A stretch of 47,739 bases of DNA from a virus. The stretch covers positions 1-47,739 of IMG/VR virus record IMGVR_UViG_3300012931_000006; one strand, given 5' to 3'. The notes under the pieces were generated by a model. That model searched no databases. It saw nothing but the letters and a program-made list of their open reading frames with translations, and was not told the DNA's origin. This document shows, piece after piece, positions 37,250-45,078 of the stretch (position 1 is the stretch's first letter; every line of letters begins with the position of its first letter). The position numbers and the translations under genes are program-made.

Positions 37250-38685
37250 CCCTAGCGCTACGCGACTACCAGTCCAGGACCGTGGACGCGCTGCGCTCGC
37301 TGTGCTCCCGGGGCAAGCGACGGGTGCTCACGGTGGCGATGACAGGCTCGGGCAAGACCGTCATCTTCACGCGCGGCGTCCTGGCTCCAGCGCTCTCCCG
37401 TGGCCGTCGTGGGCTCGTGCTCGTGCACCGCAAGGAGTTGCTCGAGCAGACGGCCGACAAGCTCACGGCGTGCGGGGTGCCAGCGGTCAGCATCATCCGC
37501 GCGGACGACCCACGGTACGACCCCGAGTGCCCCGTGCATGTGGCGATGATCGAAACCCTGCTCGCGCGTGGGCTGTGGCCGGGCGCTGACGTCGTTGTGG
37601 CCGACGAGTGTCACCACTACACGGGCAACTCGTGGGCGGCGTTCCGAGACCACTACCAGTCGGCCATCGTCCTCGGCTTCACCGCCACTCCTGCTACCGC
37701 CTCAGGTGGCGTCCTCGAGGGATGGGACGCGCTCGTTGTGGCGACCACTTACCGGCAGCTCATCGCCGCTGGTCACCTGGTTCCGCTCGAAGTTTTTGTC
37801 CCCACGGGCCTCAAGAAGCGCATGCGCGGCGCCATCGCGATGGATCCAGCCGACGCCTACACCACCTACAGCCGCGGACGACCCGGCATCATCTTCGCTG
37901 CCTCCGTCGCTGAGGCTGACGCTTGCGCCGCTGAACTCTGTGTGCGCGGCGTGCGTGCCGTGTCTGTTGTCGGCGAGCGGCCGGGGGAGCGCGACGCGGG
38001 CATCGCCGCCTTCCGCGCGGGCTCGGTCGATGTGCTGACCAGCGTCGGGTGTCTCACCGAGGGCTTCGACGCGCCTCGCGCCAAGGTTGCAGTCGTCGCT
38101 CGCGGGTGCGTCAACGTCGCGACACTGATCCAGATCGCTGGCCGCGTGCTGCGCCCCGACGGGAGTGACCGCGCGACTCTCGTCGACTGCGCCGGAGCGA
38201 CCATCGAGCACGGTCACCCGTGTGCAGACCGTGAGTACTCGATTGCCCCAGGCTCCACGCCCATCAGCGCGCACTCGATGCTGCGCGCGTTGTGGCAGTG
38301 CGGCTCTTGCGGATGGATCGGCACCCAGCGTCCCAGCGGACCGTGCCCGTTCTGCGGCGCTGACGTCCCCGCTCGTCCCGGGCTCGAGCTCAAGCCCCGC
38401 GCGTTCGCTCGCATGGTTGCGTGGACCTGCCACGAGTGCGGGCAAGAGCACTACTGCACTCCGCTCACGTGCTCTCAGTGCGGCGCGGAGACACCTCGGC
38501 TCGCTCGCGCCGGCCGCGACACGGACGAGCAGCGCGTCGAGTACCTAGCCGGTCAGCTCGCGATGTGCGCCGCCAAAGGCTGGAACCCGTTCGCCGCGCG
38601 GCACCGGTACGCCGCAAAATACGGTTCCGCTCCCTCACAGGCCGAGTGGTCAGCCGCTCGTGCTCAGGTGACCCATGCCCCGTGA
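37246..38685 (+). CDS. SF2 DEAD/DEAH-type helicase with zinc ribbons
   Basis: The GTG at 37246 gives 479 residues. Motif I is MTGSGKT (residues 32-38), motif II DECH at 120-123, and motif III GFTATP. The second RecA lobe has LTSVGCLTEGFDAP and the arginine-finger motif QIAGRVLRP. The C-terminal 130 residues carry two zinc ribbons (CGSCGWIG and CPFCGA; CHECGQEHY and CSQCGAE). Phage helicases of this type pair with a VRR-NUC nuclease, which is the next gene and overlaps it by 11 bases. Likely roles are replication or recombination fork processing. Confidence 0.88.
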   Translation: MTLALRDYQSRTVDALRSLCSRGKRRVLTVAMTGSGKTVIFTRGVLAPALSRGRRGLVLVHRKELLEQTADKLTACGVPAVSIIRADDPRYDPECPVHVAMIETLLARGLWPGADVVVADECHHYTGNSWAAFRDHYQSAIVLGFTATPATASGGVLEGWDALVVATTYRQLIAAGHLVPLEVFVPTGLKKRMRGAIAMDPADAYTTYSRGRPGIIFAASVAEADACAAELCVRGVRAVSVVGERPGERDAGIAAFRAGSVDVLTSVGCLTEGFDAPRAKVAVVARGCVNVATLIQIAGRVLRPDGSDRATLVDCAGATIEHGHPCADREYSIAPGSTPISAHSMLRALWQCGSCGWIGTQRPSGPCPFCGADVPARPGLELKPRAFARMVAWTCHECGQEHYCTPLTCSQCGAETPRLARAGRDTDEQRVEYLAGQLAMCAAKGWNPFAARHRYAAKYGSAPSQAEWSAARAQVTHAP

Positions 38686-39037
38686 TACCCCCGAGAACCG
38701 AGCCACACAGCGCGTGCTCCTCGCCACAGCGGCCGAAGTCTGCTGGTTTCGCAACAACCAGGGCGTGGCGGATTTCAACCCGGTGTGCCCCCACTGCGGC
38801 ACGCGCCGGGACCCGCGACGAGGCGAGTCGAAGGTGGTCTACGGCGTCGGCGGCAAGGGCGGCGCGGACTATCTCGGCATCGTGCGCAAGACCGGCCGGT
38901 TTATCGCCGCCGAGCTCAAGTCAGCCGACGGCCGGGCGACCCCCGAACAGCTCGCGTTCCTCGACATGTGCCGTCGCGCCGGAGCTCTCGCGGTGCTCGC
39001 TCGCGTGCCTGAGGACGTGTTGGAGGTGATTCGGTGA
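38675..39037 (+). CDS. VRR-NUC nuclease
   Basis: A 120-residue minimal VRR-NUC (PD-(D/E)XK) domain. GGADYLGIV carries the catalytic Asp, AAELKSADGRATPEQLAFL holds the E-x-K and conserved Gln, and GALAVLARVPEDVLEVI is the end of the fold. A CPHCGTRRDP pair lies near residue 40. Stand-alone VRR-NUC proteins of phages are structure-specific nucleases, often resolving branched DNA beside an SF2 helicase, as here. Confidence 0.88.
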   Translation: MPRDTPENRATQRVLLATAAEVCWFRNNQGVADFNPVCPHCGTRRDPRRGESKVVYGVGGKGGADYLGIVRKTGRFIAAELKSADGRATPEQLAFLDMCRRAGALAVLARVPEDVLEVIR

Positions 39038-41205
39038 TGCCAGCCCCGATCGTTCAGCATCCTGCCATGCTTCCCTACGCGATCGCCTATGCTCGTCGAG
39101 GCTGGCCGGTGTTCCCGCTGCACACTCCGACGACAAACGGCGGGTGCTCATGCGGCAAGCCGTGCGGCAACCCCGGCAAGCACCCTCGTACCAAGCGCGG
39201 CTTCAAGGACGCGACGACAGACGAGGAGACGATTCGGAACTGGTGGAAGCAGTGGCCCGACGCGAACATCGGGATCGCTATGGGCGAGCTGTCCAAGCTC
39301 CTAGCCGTCGACGTGGACCCCAAGAACGGCGGGGCCGGCACCTGGCAACGGCTCGTCATGGATCATGACTTGCCCACGCTCACCGTCACCGTCGATACCG
39401 GCTCGGGCGGCTGGCACTACTACTACCTACGCCCCACAGACAGAGGCGTCTGCCGCTCTCGCGCCAACGCCGTCAAGCCTGGCATCGACACGCGCTGCGA
39501 CGGCGGCTACGTCGTCGCGCCTCCCAGTCTACACGTCTCCGGCAAGCGCTACGCCTTCCGGCCTGAGTGCGACCCTGGCCAGACTGACGTGCAGCCGTGC
39601 CCCGACTGGATGCTCGACCTACTTTATCCGCAGCCCACGGTCGCCGCTGTCTCGAAGCCGAAGCCACAAGCACCTGCCTCTGCGGGTGACGGGTGGCTCC
39701 TTGCGGCATTCAAGGCGGCAGGGTGGGTACGACGAGAGCTAGGCCCCGATCGAAGCGCCGTTGTGTGCCCCTGGGAGGCGGAGCACAGCCACGCCGCTGG
39801 CGACCAAGACTCGTCCACGGTCGTATTCCGGCCTACCGCTGGCAAGACACTCGGCTGGTTCCACTGCTCTCACGCTCACTGCTCAAGCCGAGGCCTAGCT
39901 GACGTGCGCGCCGCGCTCCCACCAACAGCCGTGGCCGCCGCTGACGCTGCATATCCTCGCCACGATGCTGACGGCGTCGTGGCCGATGACCCTGCACCCA
40001 ACGCCGATTGGCAGGCCGAACTCCAGCGCAAGCCGTCCGGGGAGCTACTACCCCTCATCTCCAACGCCGTCAGCATCCTGACTCACGACGACCAGTGGCG
40101 AGGCGTGCTCGCCCACGACGCCTTCGCCTCGCGCAGCGTCTTTCTCAAGCCGCCACCCTGGTATGCCGAGGATGCGCCCGCTGCCGACATGGAACACACC
40201 ACGATCGACGACGACGACGACGCGCGCCTCGTCGCGTGGCTCGAGCGTCGGTACGCGCTGAGGGTAGCACGAGACACGGCTCACACAGCCATCGAACTCG
40301 TCTGTCAGCGCAACGCCTTCCATCCGGTCCGTGAGTACCTGACCAAGTGCCGCGACAAGTGGGACGGCAAGATCCGGCTACCGACGCTGGCCCAAGTCTA
40401 CTTGAGCGCGCCCACCGAAGCCCACTACCTCACGGCCCCGCTGAGGTGGTTCATCTGCGCCGTCCGACGCATCTTCGAGCCCGGGTGTCAGGCCGACTCC
40501 ATCCTCGTGCTCGAAGGGCTGCAAGGGATCGGCAAGTCCAAGGCTCTACGGATCCTGTTCTCCGACCCGTGGTTCGCGGATGACATCGGCGACCCATCCT
40601 CGAAGGATGCCGCCGAGGGGTTGCGCGGAAAGTGGTGTATCGAGATCGGTGAGCTTCGCTGGCGCAAGTCGGACGAGGACACCCGCAAGGCGTTCATCTC
40701 ACGCCGGGTCGACCACTACCGCCCCGCGTACGGTCGACGGGCTGTGGACATCCCCCGCCAGAACGTCCTCGCCGCGACCACCAACGAGCACGACTGGCAG
40801 ACGGACGTCACCGGGGCACGTCGGTACTGGGCCGTGAGGTGCGTAGCCATCCGTCATGAGTGGCTCGCCCGAGACCGAGACCAGTTGTGGGGAGAGGCCA
40901 TGGTCCGGTTCGAGGCCGGGGAACAGTCGTGGCTCCTCGACGAGGAGGTCCCCGCCCAGGTCGACGCGCTAGCCGAACGTCGCGAGGTCGACCCGTGGGA
41001 GACGCGGATCATGGCCTGGGTGGACCAGCGATCCAAGGCCACAGTGCCCGAAATCCTTACCGTGTGCCTCGAAATCGAACCGGCTAGGCAGGGCCAGGGA
41101 GAGGCCAGGCGGGTAGCCCGGGTGCTGCGCGCGAACGGGTGGGAGCAGACGAAGCGACTCGGTAGCCGTGGGTCTCGGGTGCTCATCTGGGAGTGCTCCC
41201 AATGA
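39034..41205 (+). CDS. Primase-polymerase / VapE-type helicase fusion
   Basis: The 723-residue protein has an N-terminal prim-pol domain with AIAYARRGWPVFPLH, a Cys/His knot, GIAMGELSKLLAVDVDPKNG (Asp93 and Asp95) and DTGSGGWHYYYL. A CHC2-like Cys/His segment follows at about 245-285. The C-terminal VapE/VirE ATPase has Walker A GLQGIGKS (495-502) and Walker B WCIEIGEL. This is a self-contained initiator that primes and unwinds, as in several phages and phage satellites. No separate DNA polymerase is seen, so elongation likely uses the host enzyme. It starts GTG 39034 or ATG 39037. Confidence 0.88.
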   Translation: MMPAPIVQHPAMLPYAIAYARRGWPVFPLHTPTTNGGCSCGKPCGNPGKHPRTKRGFKDATTDEETIRNWWKQWPDANIGIAMGELSKLLAVDVDPKNGGAGTWQRLVMDHDLPTLTVTVDTGSGGWHYYYLRPTDRGVCRSRANAVKPGIDTRCDGGYVVAPPSLHVSGKRYAFRPECDPGQTDVQPCPDWMLDLLYPQPTVAAVSKPKPQAPASAGDGWLLAAFKAAGWVRRELGPDRSAVVCPWEAEHSHAAGDQDSSTVVFRPTAGKTLGWFHCSHAHCSSRGLADVRAALPPTAVAAADAAYPRHDADGVVADDPAPNADWQAELQRKPSGELLPLISNAVSILTHDDQWRGVLAHDAFASRSVFLKPPPWYAEDAPAADMEHTTIDDDDDARLVAWLERRYALRVARDTAHTAIELVCQRNAFHPVREYLTKCRDKWDGKIRLPTLAQVYLSAPTEAHYLTAPLRWFICAVRRIFEPGCQADSILVLEGLQGIGKSKALRILFSDPWFADDIGDPSSKDAAEGLRGKWCIEIGELRWRKSDEDTRKAFISRRVDHYRPAYGRRAVDIPRQNVLAATTNEHDWQTDVTGARRYWAVRCVAIRHEWLARDRDQLWGEAMVRFEAGEQSWLLDEEVPAQVDALAERREVDPWETRIMAWVDQRSKATVPEILTVCLEIEPARQGQGEARRVARVLRANGWEQTKRLGSRGSRVLIWECSQ

Positions 41206-41432
41206 CTCACTGGCACATCACTGACGCGGTTTTTGCGGTTTTTCTCGAGAGAAACCGGGTTGTGTCACCGTGTCTGCGGTGTCCGTGGCTTTCGCTTAAG
41301 ACCTCCCAGTCACTGATATTTAATGGCCCCTCTAGAGACTATATCAATGACTCACTGACACAGGGGGTAAGTGGTGGATTCCACAGCGGAATTGGTGTCA
41401 CTGAGCATCAAAGACACATGGTGACACGATGA
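41202..41432 (+). CDS. 76-residue ORF over the origin-like region
   Basis: The ATG at 41202 overlaps the VapE stop (ATGA) and its stop overlaps the next ATG (ATGA), which favours a real gene. Its base composition is less GC-rich than its neighbours and its codons are unusual. The peptide has no recognisable domain and covers a run of TCACTG repeats. It could be a cis-acting region that remains open by chance. Confidence 0.35.
   Translation: MTHWHITDAVFAVFLERNRVVSPCLRCPWLSLKTSQSLIFNGPSRDYINDSLTQGVSGGFHSGIGVTEHQRHMVTR
41207..41403. repeat. Five TCACTG repeats, candidate replication origin
   Basis: TCACTG occurs at 41207, 41218, 41310, 41352 and 41398, four of them as TCACTGA, all on one strand. 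Between them lies the most AT-rich stretch of the neighbourhood (TATTTAAT near 41318, TATATCAAT near 41342). Iterons plus an AT-rich element directly downstream of a prim-pol/VapE gene is the layout of origins in related replicons. This is inference. Confidence 0.4.
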
Positions 41433-41683
41433 CGCGCCTACGTACGCCAACGCCAGCCACGGAGCGCCTGCGCGGTCCGCAAGCCTTCCCCGTGCAGCCC
41501 CCTCGCCGGCCTGGGATGCCGGACGAGCTGCCGCACATCTCGGCTCTCGCTGGCGTGTTCACGTGCTGCTGCGGGTCTACCGTGCCGGCTACGCCTTGCC
41601 CGTGGGACTGGCTTGAGGCGCATCGGGGGTGCGGATCAAAATGGGCGGTGGGGCTGGATTACGGCGAGTTATTGCGTGGTTAG
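41429..41683 (+). CDS. 84-residue Cys-containing protein (unknown)
   Basis: It begins at ATG 41429 (ATGA) and ends by a four-base convergent overlap with the lipoprotein gene. The sequence has a Pro-rich first half and GVFTCCCGSTVPATPCPWDW, then AHRGCG, a possible metal site. It is the last gene of the rightward early operon. No family recognised. Confidence 0.5.
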   Translation: MTRLRTPTPATERLRGPQAFPVQPPRRPGMPDELPHISALAGVFTCCCGSTVPATPCPWDWLEAHRGCGSKWAVGLDYGELLRG

Positions 41684-42273
41684 GGTGCGGATCGGGAGGT
41701 GCAGTGGGTAGTGCTGCCGTGCGTGGTGCAGTCGATGCTGGTGCCCTGTTTGGACTTTGCTAGGTCGAGCAGCACGTCCCGTAGTCCGTCAAGCGCTCTC
41801 TGCCTGGAAGCCGCCGCCTCCGCGTCTTGCTGGCGCTCAGCCGAGGCTACCTGCCCGAGGGCCAAGGCCTCCTGCGCATCGACGGCGGAGTTGTGTGAGC
41901 GCAGCCATAGACGCTCGAAGGCTGAGTTGTCGGCGCACTTACGCGGGTACGTGTCGCAGTATCGGGAGACGTCTGCCAGGTCCGCGTTCGGGTACCTCGC
42001 GGACAACCGTTCGATCCACGCCCTGACCAGGCGAGTCTCACAGGCGTCGTCAGCCTCGCCACCGCATATCTCGGAGATGAACTGGGTGACGAAGGCGTTG
42101 CCCCAGAACTCTGGGGCAATAAGGCCACAGTCTGCCCCAGGTGGCGTGAAGATGTTGCACTCCTCGTAGACAGCAGACCTATCGGCTTGCGAAGTGATTT
42201 CGGAGCGCTGGGCGTCGTATTGCGTCGACGCGCAGCCAGCAGACATCAGCACGATGGCAAGGGCGAACCGCAT
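41680..42273 (-). CDS. Host-like lipoprotein (moron)
   Basis: The 197-residue protein has a signal sequence and a lipobox-like MSAGC with Cys14 (the -3 residue is Ser, which is atypical). Ala follows Cys14, which suits outer-membrane sorting. The mature part is helical and has several Cys (ECNIFTPPGADCGLIAPEFW; EICGGEADDACE; YCDTYPRKCAD). It is transcribed opposite to the early and late operons on both sides and has its own promoter. Such genes usually alter the lysogen's surface, for example to exclude other phages. The start at 42273 follows GGAGG. Confidence 0.7.
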   Translation of the reverse strand: MRFALAIVLMSAGCASTQYDAQRSEITSQADRSAVYEECNIFTPPGADCGLIAPEFWGNAFVTQFISEICGGEADDACETRLVRAWIERLSARYPNADLADVSRYCDTYPRKCADNSAFERLWLRSHNSAVDAQEALALGQVASAERQQDAEAAASRQRALDGLRDVLLDLAKSKQGTSIDCTTHGSTTHCTSRSAP

Positions 42274-42291
42274 GTGAGTCCTCCGCGACTC

Positions 42292-42320
42292 AGTGTACCC
42301 ATGTCCGGACAGCGTGGCAA
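42292..42320 (-). promoter_or_regulatory. Promoter of the lipoprotein gene
   Basis: On the minus strand TTGCCA (42320-42315) and TACACT (42297-42292) are spaced by 17 bases, a good sigma-70 match. The start would lie about 12 bases before the ATG at 42273, leaving room for GGAGG. No phage operator word is seen, so it should be active in a lysogen. Confidence 0.55.
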
Positions 42321-42332
42321 CTGGGCAGGCGT

Positions 42333-42438
42333 TGGCACACTTGGCACAATCTGCGCCGCTGGTATTTGTGCTTGTGCCTTGCCAACGTGGCACATCTGTG
42401 GCACATTGATGGCACAGTGACCGCGCCTGGCTGTGCCA
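42333..42438. repeat. TGGCACA iterons before the terminase genes
   Basis: TGGCACA occurs at 42333, 42342, 42388, 42399 and 42410, and inverted at 42432. The last three direct copies are 11 bases apart, one helical turn. Repeats at the start of the small terminase gene resemble pac or cosB sites bound by small terminase oligomers. They could also be late-promoter operators. Confidence 0.55.
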
Positions 42439-42893
42439 TCTGCTCTCGGGCAGACGTCGAACGGATAAACGCCGACATCACAGATCCGTCTTTGTCGTGG
42501 CGGGATCTCGAGAAAAGGTACGGAATTCCCCAGTCGTCTATCCGCAGGCACAGCAAGCACTTCGTGGCCGTAGAGCGCGGCCGTCCCGCCGCAAGCGCAG
42601 CCATCCCGGCGCAGGTAGCGGAGGTCGTCGACTCTCCTACGCTTGATATGTTGCTTGGCAAGATACAGCAGCTCGAGGCAGACGCTCGGCGCATAGCCTC
42701 GACGGCGGAGGCTGCTGGCAGGTTGGAGACAGCTATCAAGGCGATAGCCCAGTTGGTCCGAATCATCGAGATGACCGGTCGGATCTTGGGGGTGCTCGAG
42801 GAGCGGAACCGGGTCACCGTCAACGTGGTCAACGCCACGGTTGCCAAGATGACAGACGCGGAGCTGGCGAAGGCTCTGGAGGCTCATGGTTGA
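42417..42893 (+). CDS. terS: Terminase small subunit
   Basis: The 158-residue product (from GTG 42417; TTG 42366 and GTG 42387 are possible) has an N-terminal helix-turn-helix, CAICSRADVERINADITDP, then SLSWRDLEKRYGIPQSSIRR. A long oligomerising helix follows (MLLGKIQQLEADARRIASTA), then a C-terminal segment that would contact the large subunit. It binds the packaging site; the TGGCACA iterons lie at its 5' end. It overlaps the large subunit gene by eight bases. No start has a good ribosome site. Confidence 0.75.
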   Translation: MTAPGCAICSRADVERINADITDPSLSWRDLEKRYGIPQSSIRRHSKHFVAVERGRPAASAAIPAQVAEVVDSPTLDMLLGKIQQLEADARRIASTAEAAGRLETAIKAIAQLVRIIEMTGRILGVLEERNRVTVNVVNATVAKMTDAELAKALEAHG

Positions 42894-44286
42894 CATCGCC
42901 TCCGTCCGAGCCGAAGCCTCGCGCCGAGTGGCAGCGCGGGCAAGGCTGCGCCCACTGATGGAGGCGCTGCACCCAAAGCAGCGCACGTTTGTCGCAGATC
43001 CTGCCCGTCGTAAGGCCGGCCTGTGTACCCGACGTGCGGGCAAGTCTCATGGGGTAGCCGTGTGGTTACTCGAGGGCGCGGCGCTCAGCCTGCCCGAGAC
43101 GCTGAGCCCGTACATAGCCACGACGCGAGGCCACGCGCGTCGGATCCTATGGGCGACTCTTCGGCAATTGAACGCGCAGTGGCAGCTCGGGCTGGACTTC
43201 CACGAGTCCGATCTGACCGTCGACTGGCCAGGTGGAGGTAGGGTATGGGTGACCGGATGCCCCGACACCTCGCACGCAGAGGTGTATCGTGGCCCCGCGT
43301 ACAGACGAGTCGCGATCGATGAGGCAGGGTCGTTCCCCGCCTACATCCGCACACTTGTCAGCGATATCCTAGACCCAGCGCTGATGGACTGGGATGGGGA
43401 GCTGGCCTTGATTGGATCGCCTGGAATCTCGCCAGACGGTCTGTTCTACGACGCGACGGCGGCGTCCGACACGTCGTGGTCAGTGCACACGTGGAGCGTG
43501 CTAGACAACCCGTACGTGCGGGAGCCGGCCGCGTATTTGGAGCGCGTGCTGCGAGACAACAAGTGGTCGGCCGACCACCCGACGTACGTGCGGGAGTACC
43601 TGGGCAGGTGGGTCGAAGACAGCTCGATGCGTGTGTACCACATACCCCACAACGCGCTCGCGTTCGACGTGCCACGGACTGACGGGTGGCATTATGTCTT
43701 GAGCATCGACATTGGGTCGAGCGAATACCACCCAACAACAGCATTCTCGCTGCTGGCATATCACCCACGGGAACTCGCCGCCTACGTGGTCCGCTCATGG
43801 TGTGAGGCCGGGATGACTCCAAGCAGCATCGCCGAGCGCATCAAGGAGATCATGTCGGCTTACTCCATCGAGTCGATCGTTATGGATCCTGGTGGGCTAG
43901 GTGGCGCGTACGTGAAGGAGATGAACGAGAGGCATGCCTTGCCAGTGGAGCCCGCAGAGAAGGCGAGCAAGCGGGCCTATCAGGAGATGCTCAATGGGGA
44001 CTTGAAGACAGGCCGGCTGAAACTCATCGAGAGAGACACTGCTGGACTGCGAGAGGAGGCCAAGGTTCTCGCCTGGAAGACGCCAGCCAAGCTCGAGGAG
44101 GGCGAGCAGCCAAACCACGAGTGTGACGCGATGCTGTACGGGTGGAGACGCTGCCGGCAATACCTGAGCGTGGCTCCAGTAGAGAAGGACCCGTCGCGCT
44201 GCGAGGAGGAGGACAGGATCGTGCAAGAGATGGTCAGAGCCGAGAGAGCAAAACACCAACGGCACAGCTACGCGAGGCGGCGATGA
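42886..44286 (+). CDS. terL: Terminase large subunit
   Basis: The 466-residue motor has the adenine/Q-like HPKQRTFVADP, Walker A-like CTRRAGKSHG (47-56), Walker B VAIDEAGSF, and coupling motif ALIGSPGIS. The C-terminal RNase H-like nuclease has acidic residues in LSIDIGSSEYHP, ESIVMDPGGLG and NHECDAMLYGW. It cuts concatemers and pumps DNA into the prohead through the portal encoded downstream. Length and motif order are normal. A nuclease/ATPase of this class fits headful or cohesive-end packaging. Confidence 0.93.
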   Translation: MVDIASVRAEASRRVAARARLRPLMEALHPKQRTFVADPARRKAGLCTRRAGKSHGVAVWLLEGAALSLPETLSPYIATTRGHARRILWATLRQLNAQWQLGLDFHESDLTVDWPGGGRVWVTGCPDTSHAEVYRGPAYRRVAIDEAGSFPAYIRTLVSDILDPALMDWDGELALIGSPGISPDGLFYDATAASDTSWSVHTWSVLDNPYVREPAAYLERVLRDNKWSADHPTYVREYLGRWVEDSSMRVYHIPHNALAFDVPRTDGWHYVLSIDIGSSEYHPTTAFSLLAYHPRELAAYVVRSWCEAGMTPSSIAERIKEIMSAYSIESIVMDPGGLGGAYVKEMNERHALPVEPAEKASKRAYQEMLNGDLKTGRLKLIERDTAGLREEAKVLAWKTPAKLEEGEQPNHECDAMLYGWRRCRQYLSVAPVEKDPSRCEEEDRIVQEMVRAERAKHQRHSYARRR

Positions 44287-44675
44287 GCGAGTCTGTCACG
44301 GTCCGAGACGCGACTGCGGACGACATGCCGTGCATTTTGTCGTCATGGCTGCGGTCGCTGCGGCACGGCGACAAGCGGTTATCGCGGGTCAAGCCTAGCT
44401 TGTACTTCCCAGCACAGCGAGACCGGATCGCGTCGATGCTGGAAGACGGTTCGAAGCTGGTGGTGGCGTCTTTCGCGGACAATCCAGACCTGATACTGGG
44501 ATGGGCGTGCGGCCGCACTGGTCGACTGGACTACGTCTATACGAAGCAGGCGTATCGAAATGTCGGTATCGCGCGACTGTTGGTCGAGGATTTGTGCGGG
44601 CATGGCCCGCTTCGGTACACGCAACTGATGGACCGCGTGCACGCGCCCGCGGGATGGGAGTACGAGCCAAGATGA
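44283..44675 (+). CDS. GNAT-like acetyltransferase protein
   Basis: The 130-residue protein has VTVRDATADDMPCILSSWLR, a central VVASFADNPDLILGWACG strand pair and YVYTKQAYRNVGIARLLVED. The last segment is the acetyl-CoA-binding R/Q-x-x-G-x-A-like pattern of GNAT folds. The end is shortened compared with full GNAT enzymes. Similar proteins recur between terminase and portal genes of podophages; their substrate is unknown. ATGA overlaps occur at both ends. Confidence 0.6.
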   Translation: MSESVTVRDATADDMPCILSSWLRSLRHGDKRLSRVKPSLYFPAQRDRIASMLEDGSKLVVASFADNPDLILGWACGRTGRLDYVYTKQAYRNVGIARLLVEDLCGHGPLRYTQLMDRVHAPAGWEYEPR

Positions 44676-44878
44676 AGCTCAGGCAAGTGACGTTCATTGC
44701 TACTCTGCAACAGCGAGCGCCGAGCGGCGGCGGGCTGCAGAGCAATCTGAAAGACACGGAGTATGAACTCCGGTTGGCCGACGGTTATGTGTTCGCGACC
44801 AAGGACGGTGTTACGTTTGGCTACTCGCCGAGCGTAGTGGCGTCCGTGGTGGTAGCAGAAGAGAAGGTGCGTCGATGA
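44672..44878 (+). CDS. 68-residue beta-rich protein (unknown)
   Basis: This starts ATG 44672 (ATGA). KLRQVTFIATLQQRAPSG, then YELRLADGYVFATKDGVTFG looks like a small beta-barrel. Its place between terminase and portal suggests a minor head role. No family recognised. Confidence 0.5.
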   Translation: MKLRQVTFIATLQQRAPSGGGLQSNLKDTEYELRLADGYVFATKDGVTFGYSPSVVASVVVAEEKVRR

Positions 44879-45078
44879 TGGGCCCCGTCCAGATTCGGGA
44901 ATTGGCGGTGGTCATGCGAGAGCTTGGCGTGACGCACGTGTCTACACCTGAATGGTCAATACACCTTGGCCCACCTACAGATCCGGTATCGGTAGACGCG
45001 GATCGGAAGCCTGTTGTACGAGACAACGACGAGCGTCGGAAGTTCGGGCATGTGTCTGGTTTCCGAGGGCCACGCTGA
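44875..45078 (+). CDS. 67-residue protein (unknown)
   Basis: The ATG at 44875 overlaps the previous stop and its TGA shares a base with the portal ATG. PVQIRELAVVMRELGVTHVS is a helix followed by a strand (WSIHLGPP), with a charged tail. It resembles small proteins of phage head modules but no function is known. Confidence 0.5.
   Translation: MMGPVQIRELAVVMRELGVTHVSTPEWSIHLGPPTDPVSVDADRKPVVRDNDERRKFGHVSGFRGPR

Noticed and set aside
42342-42420. Sigma-54 promoter from the TGGCAC words
   Set aside because: The TTGC element at -12 is not present at the right distance in any copy.
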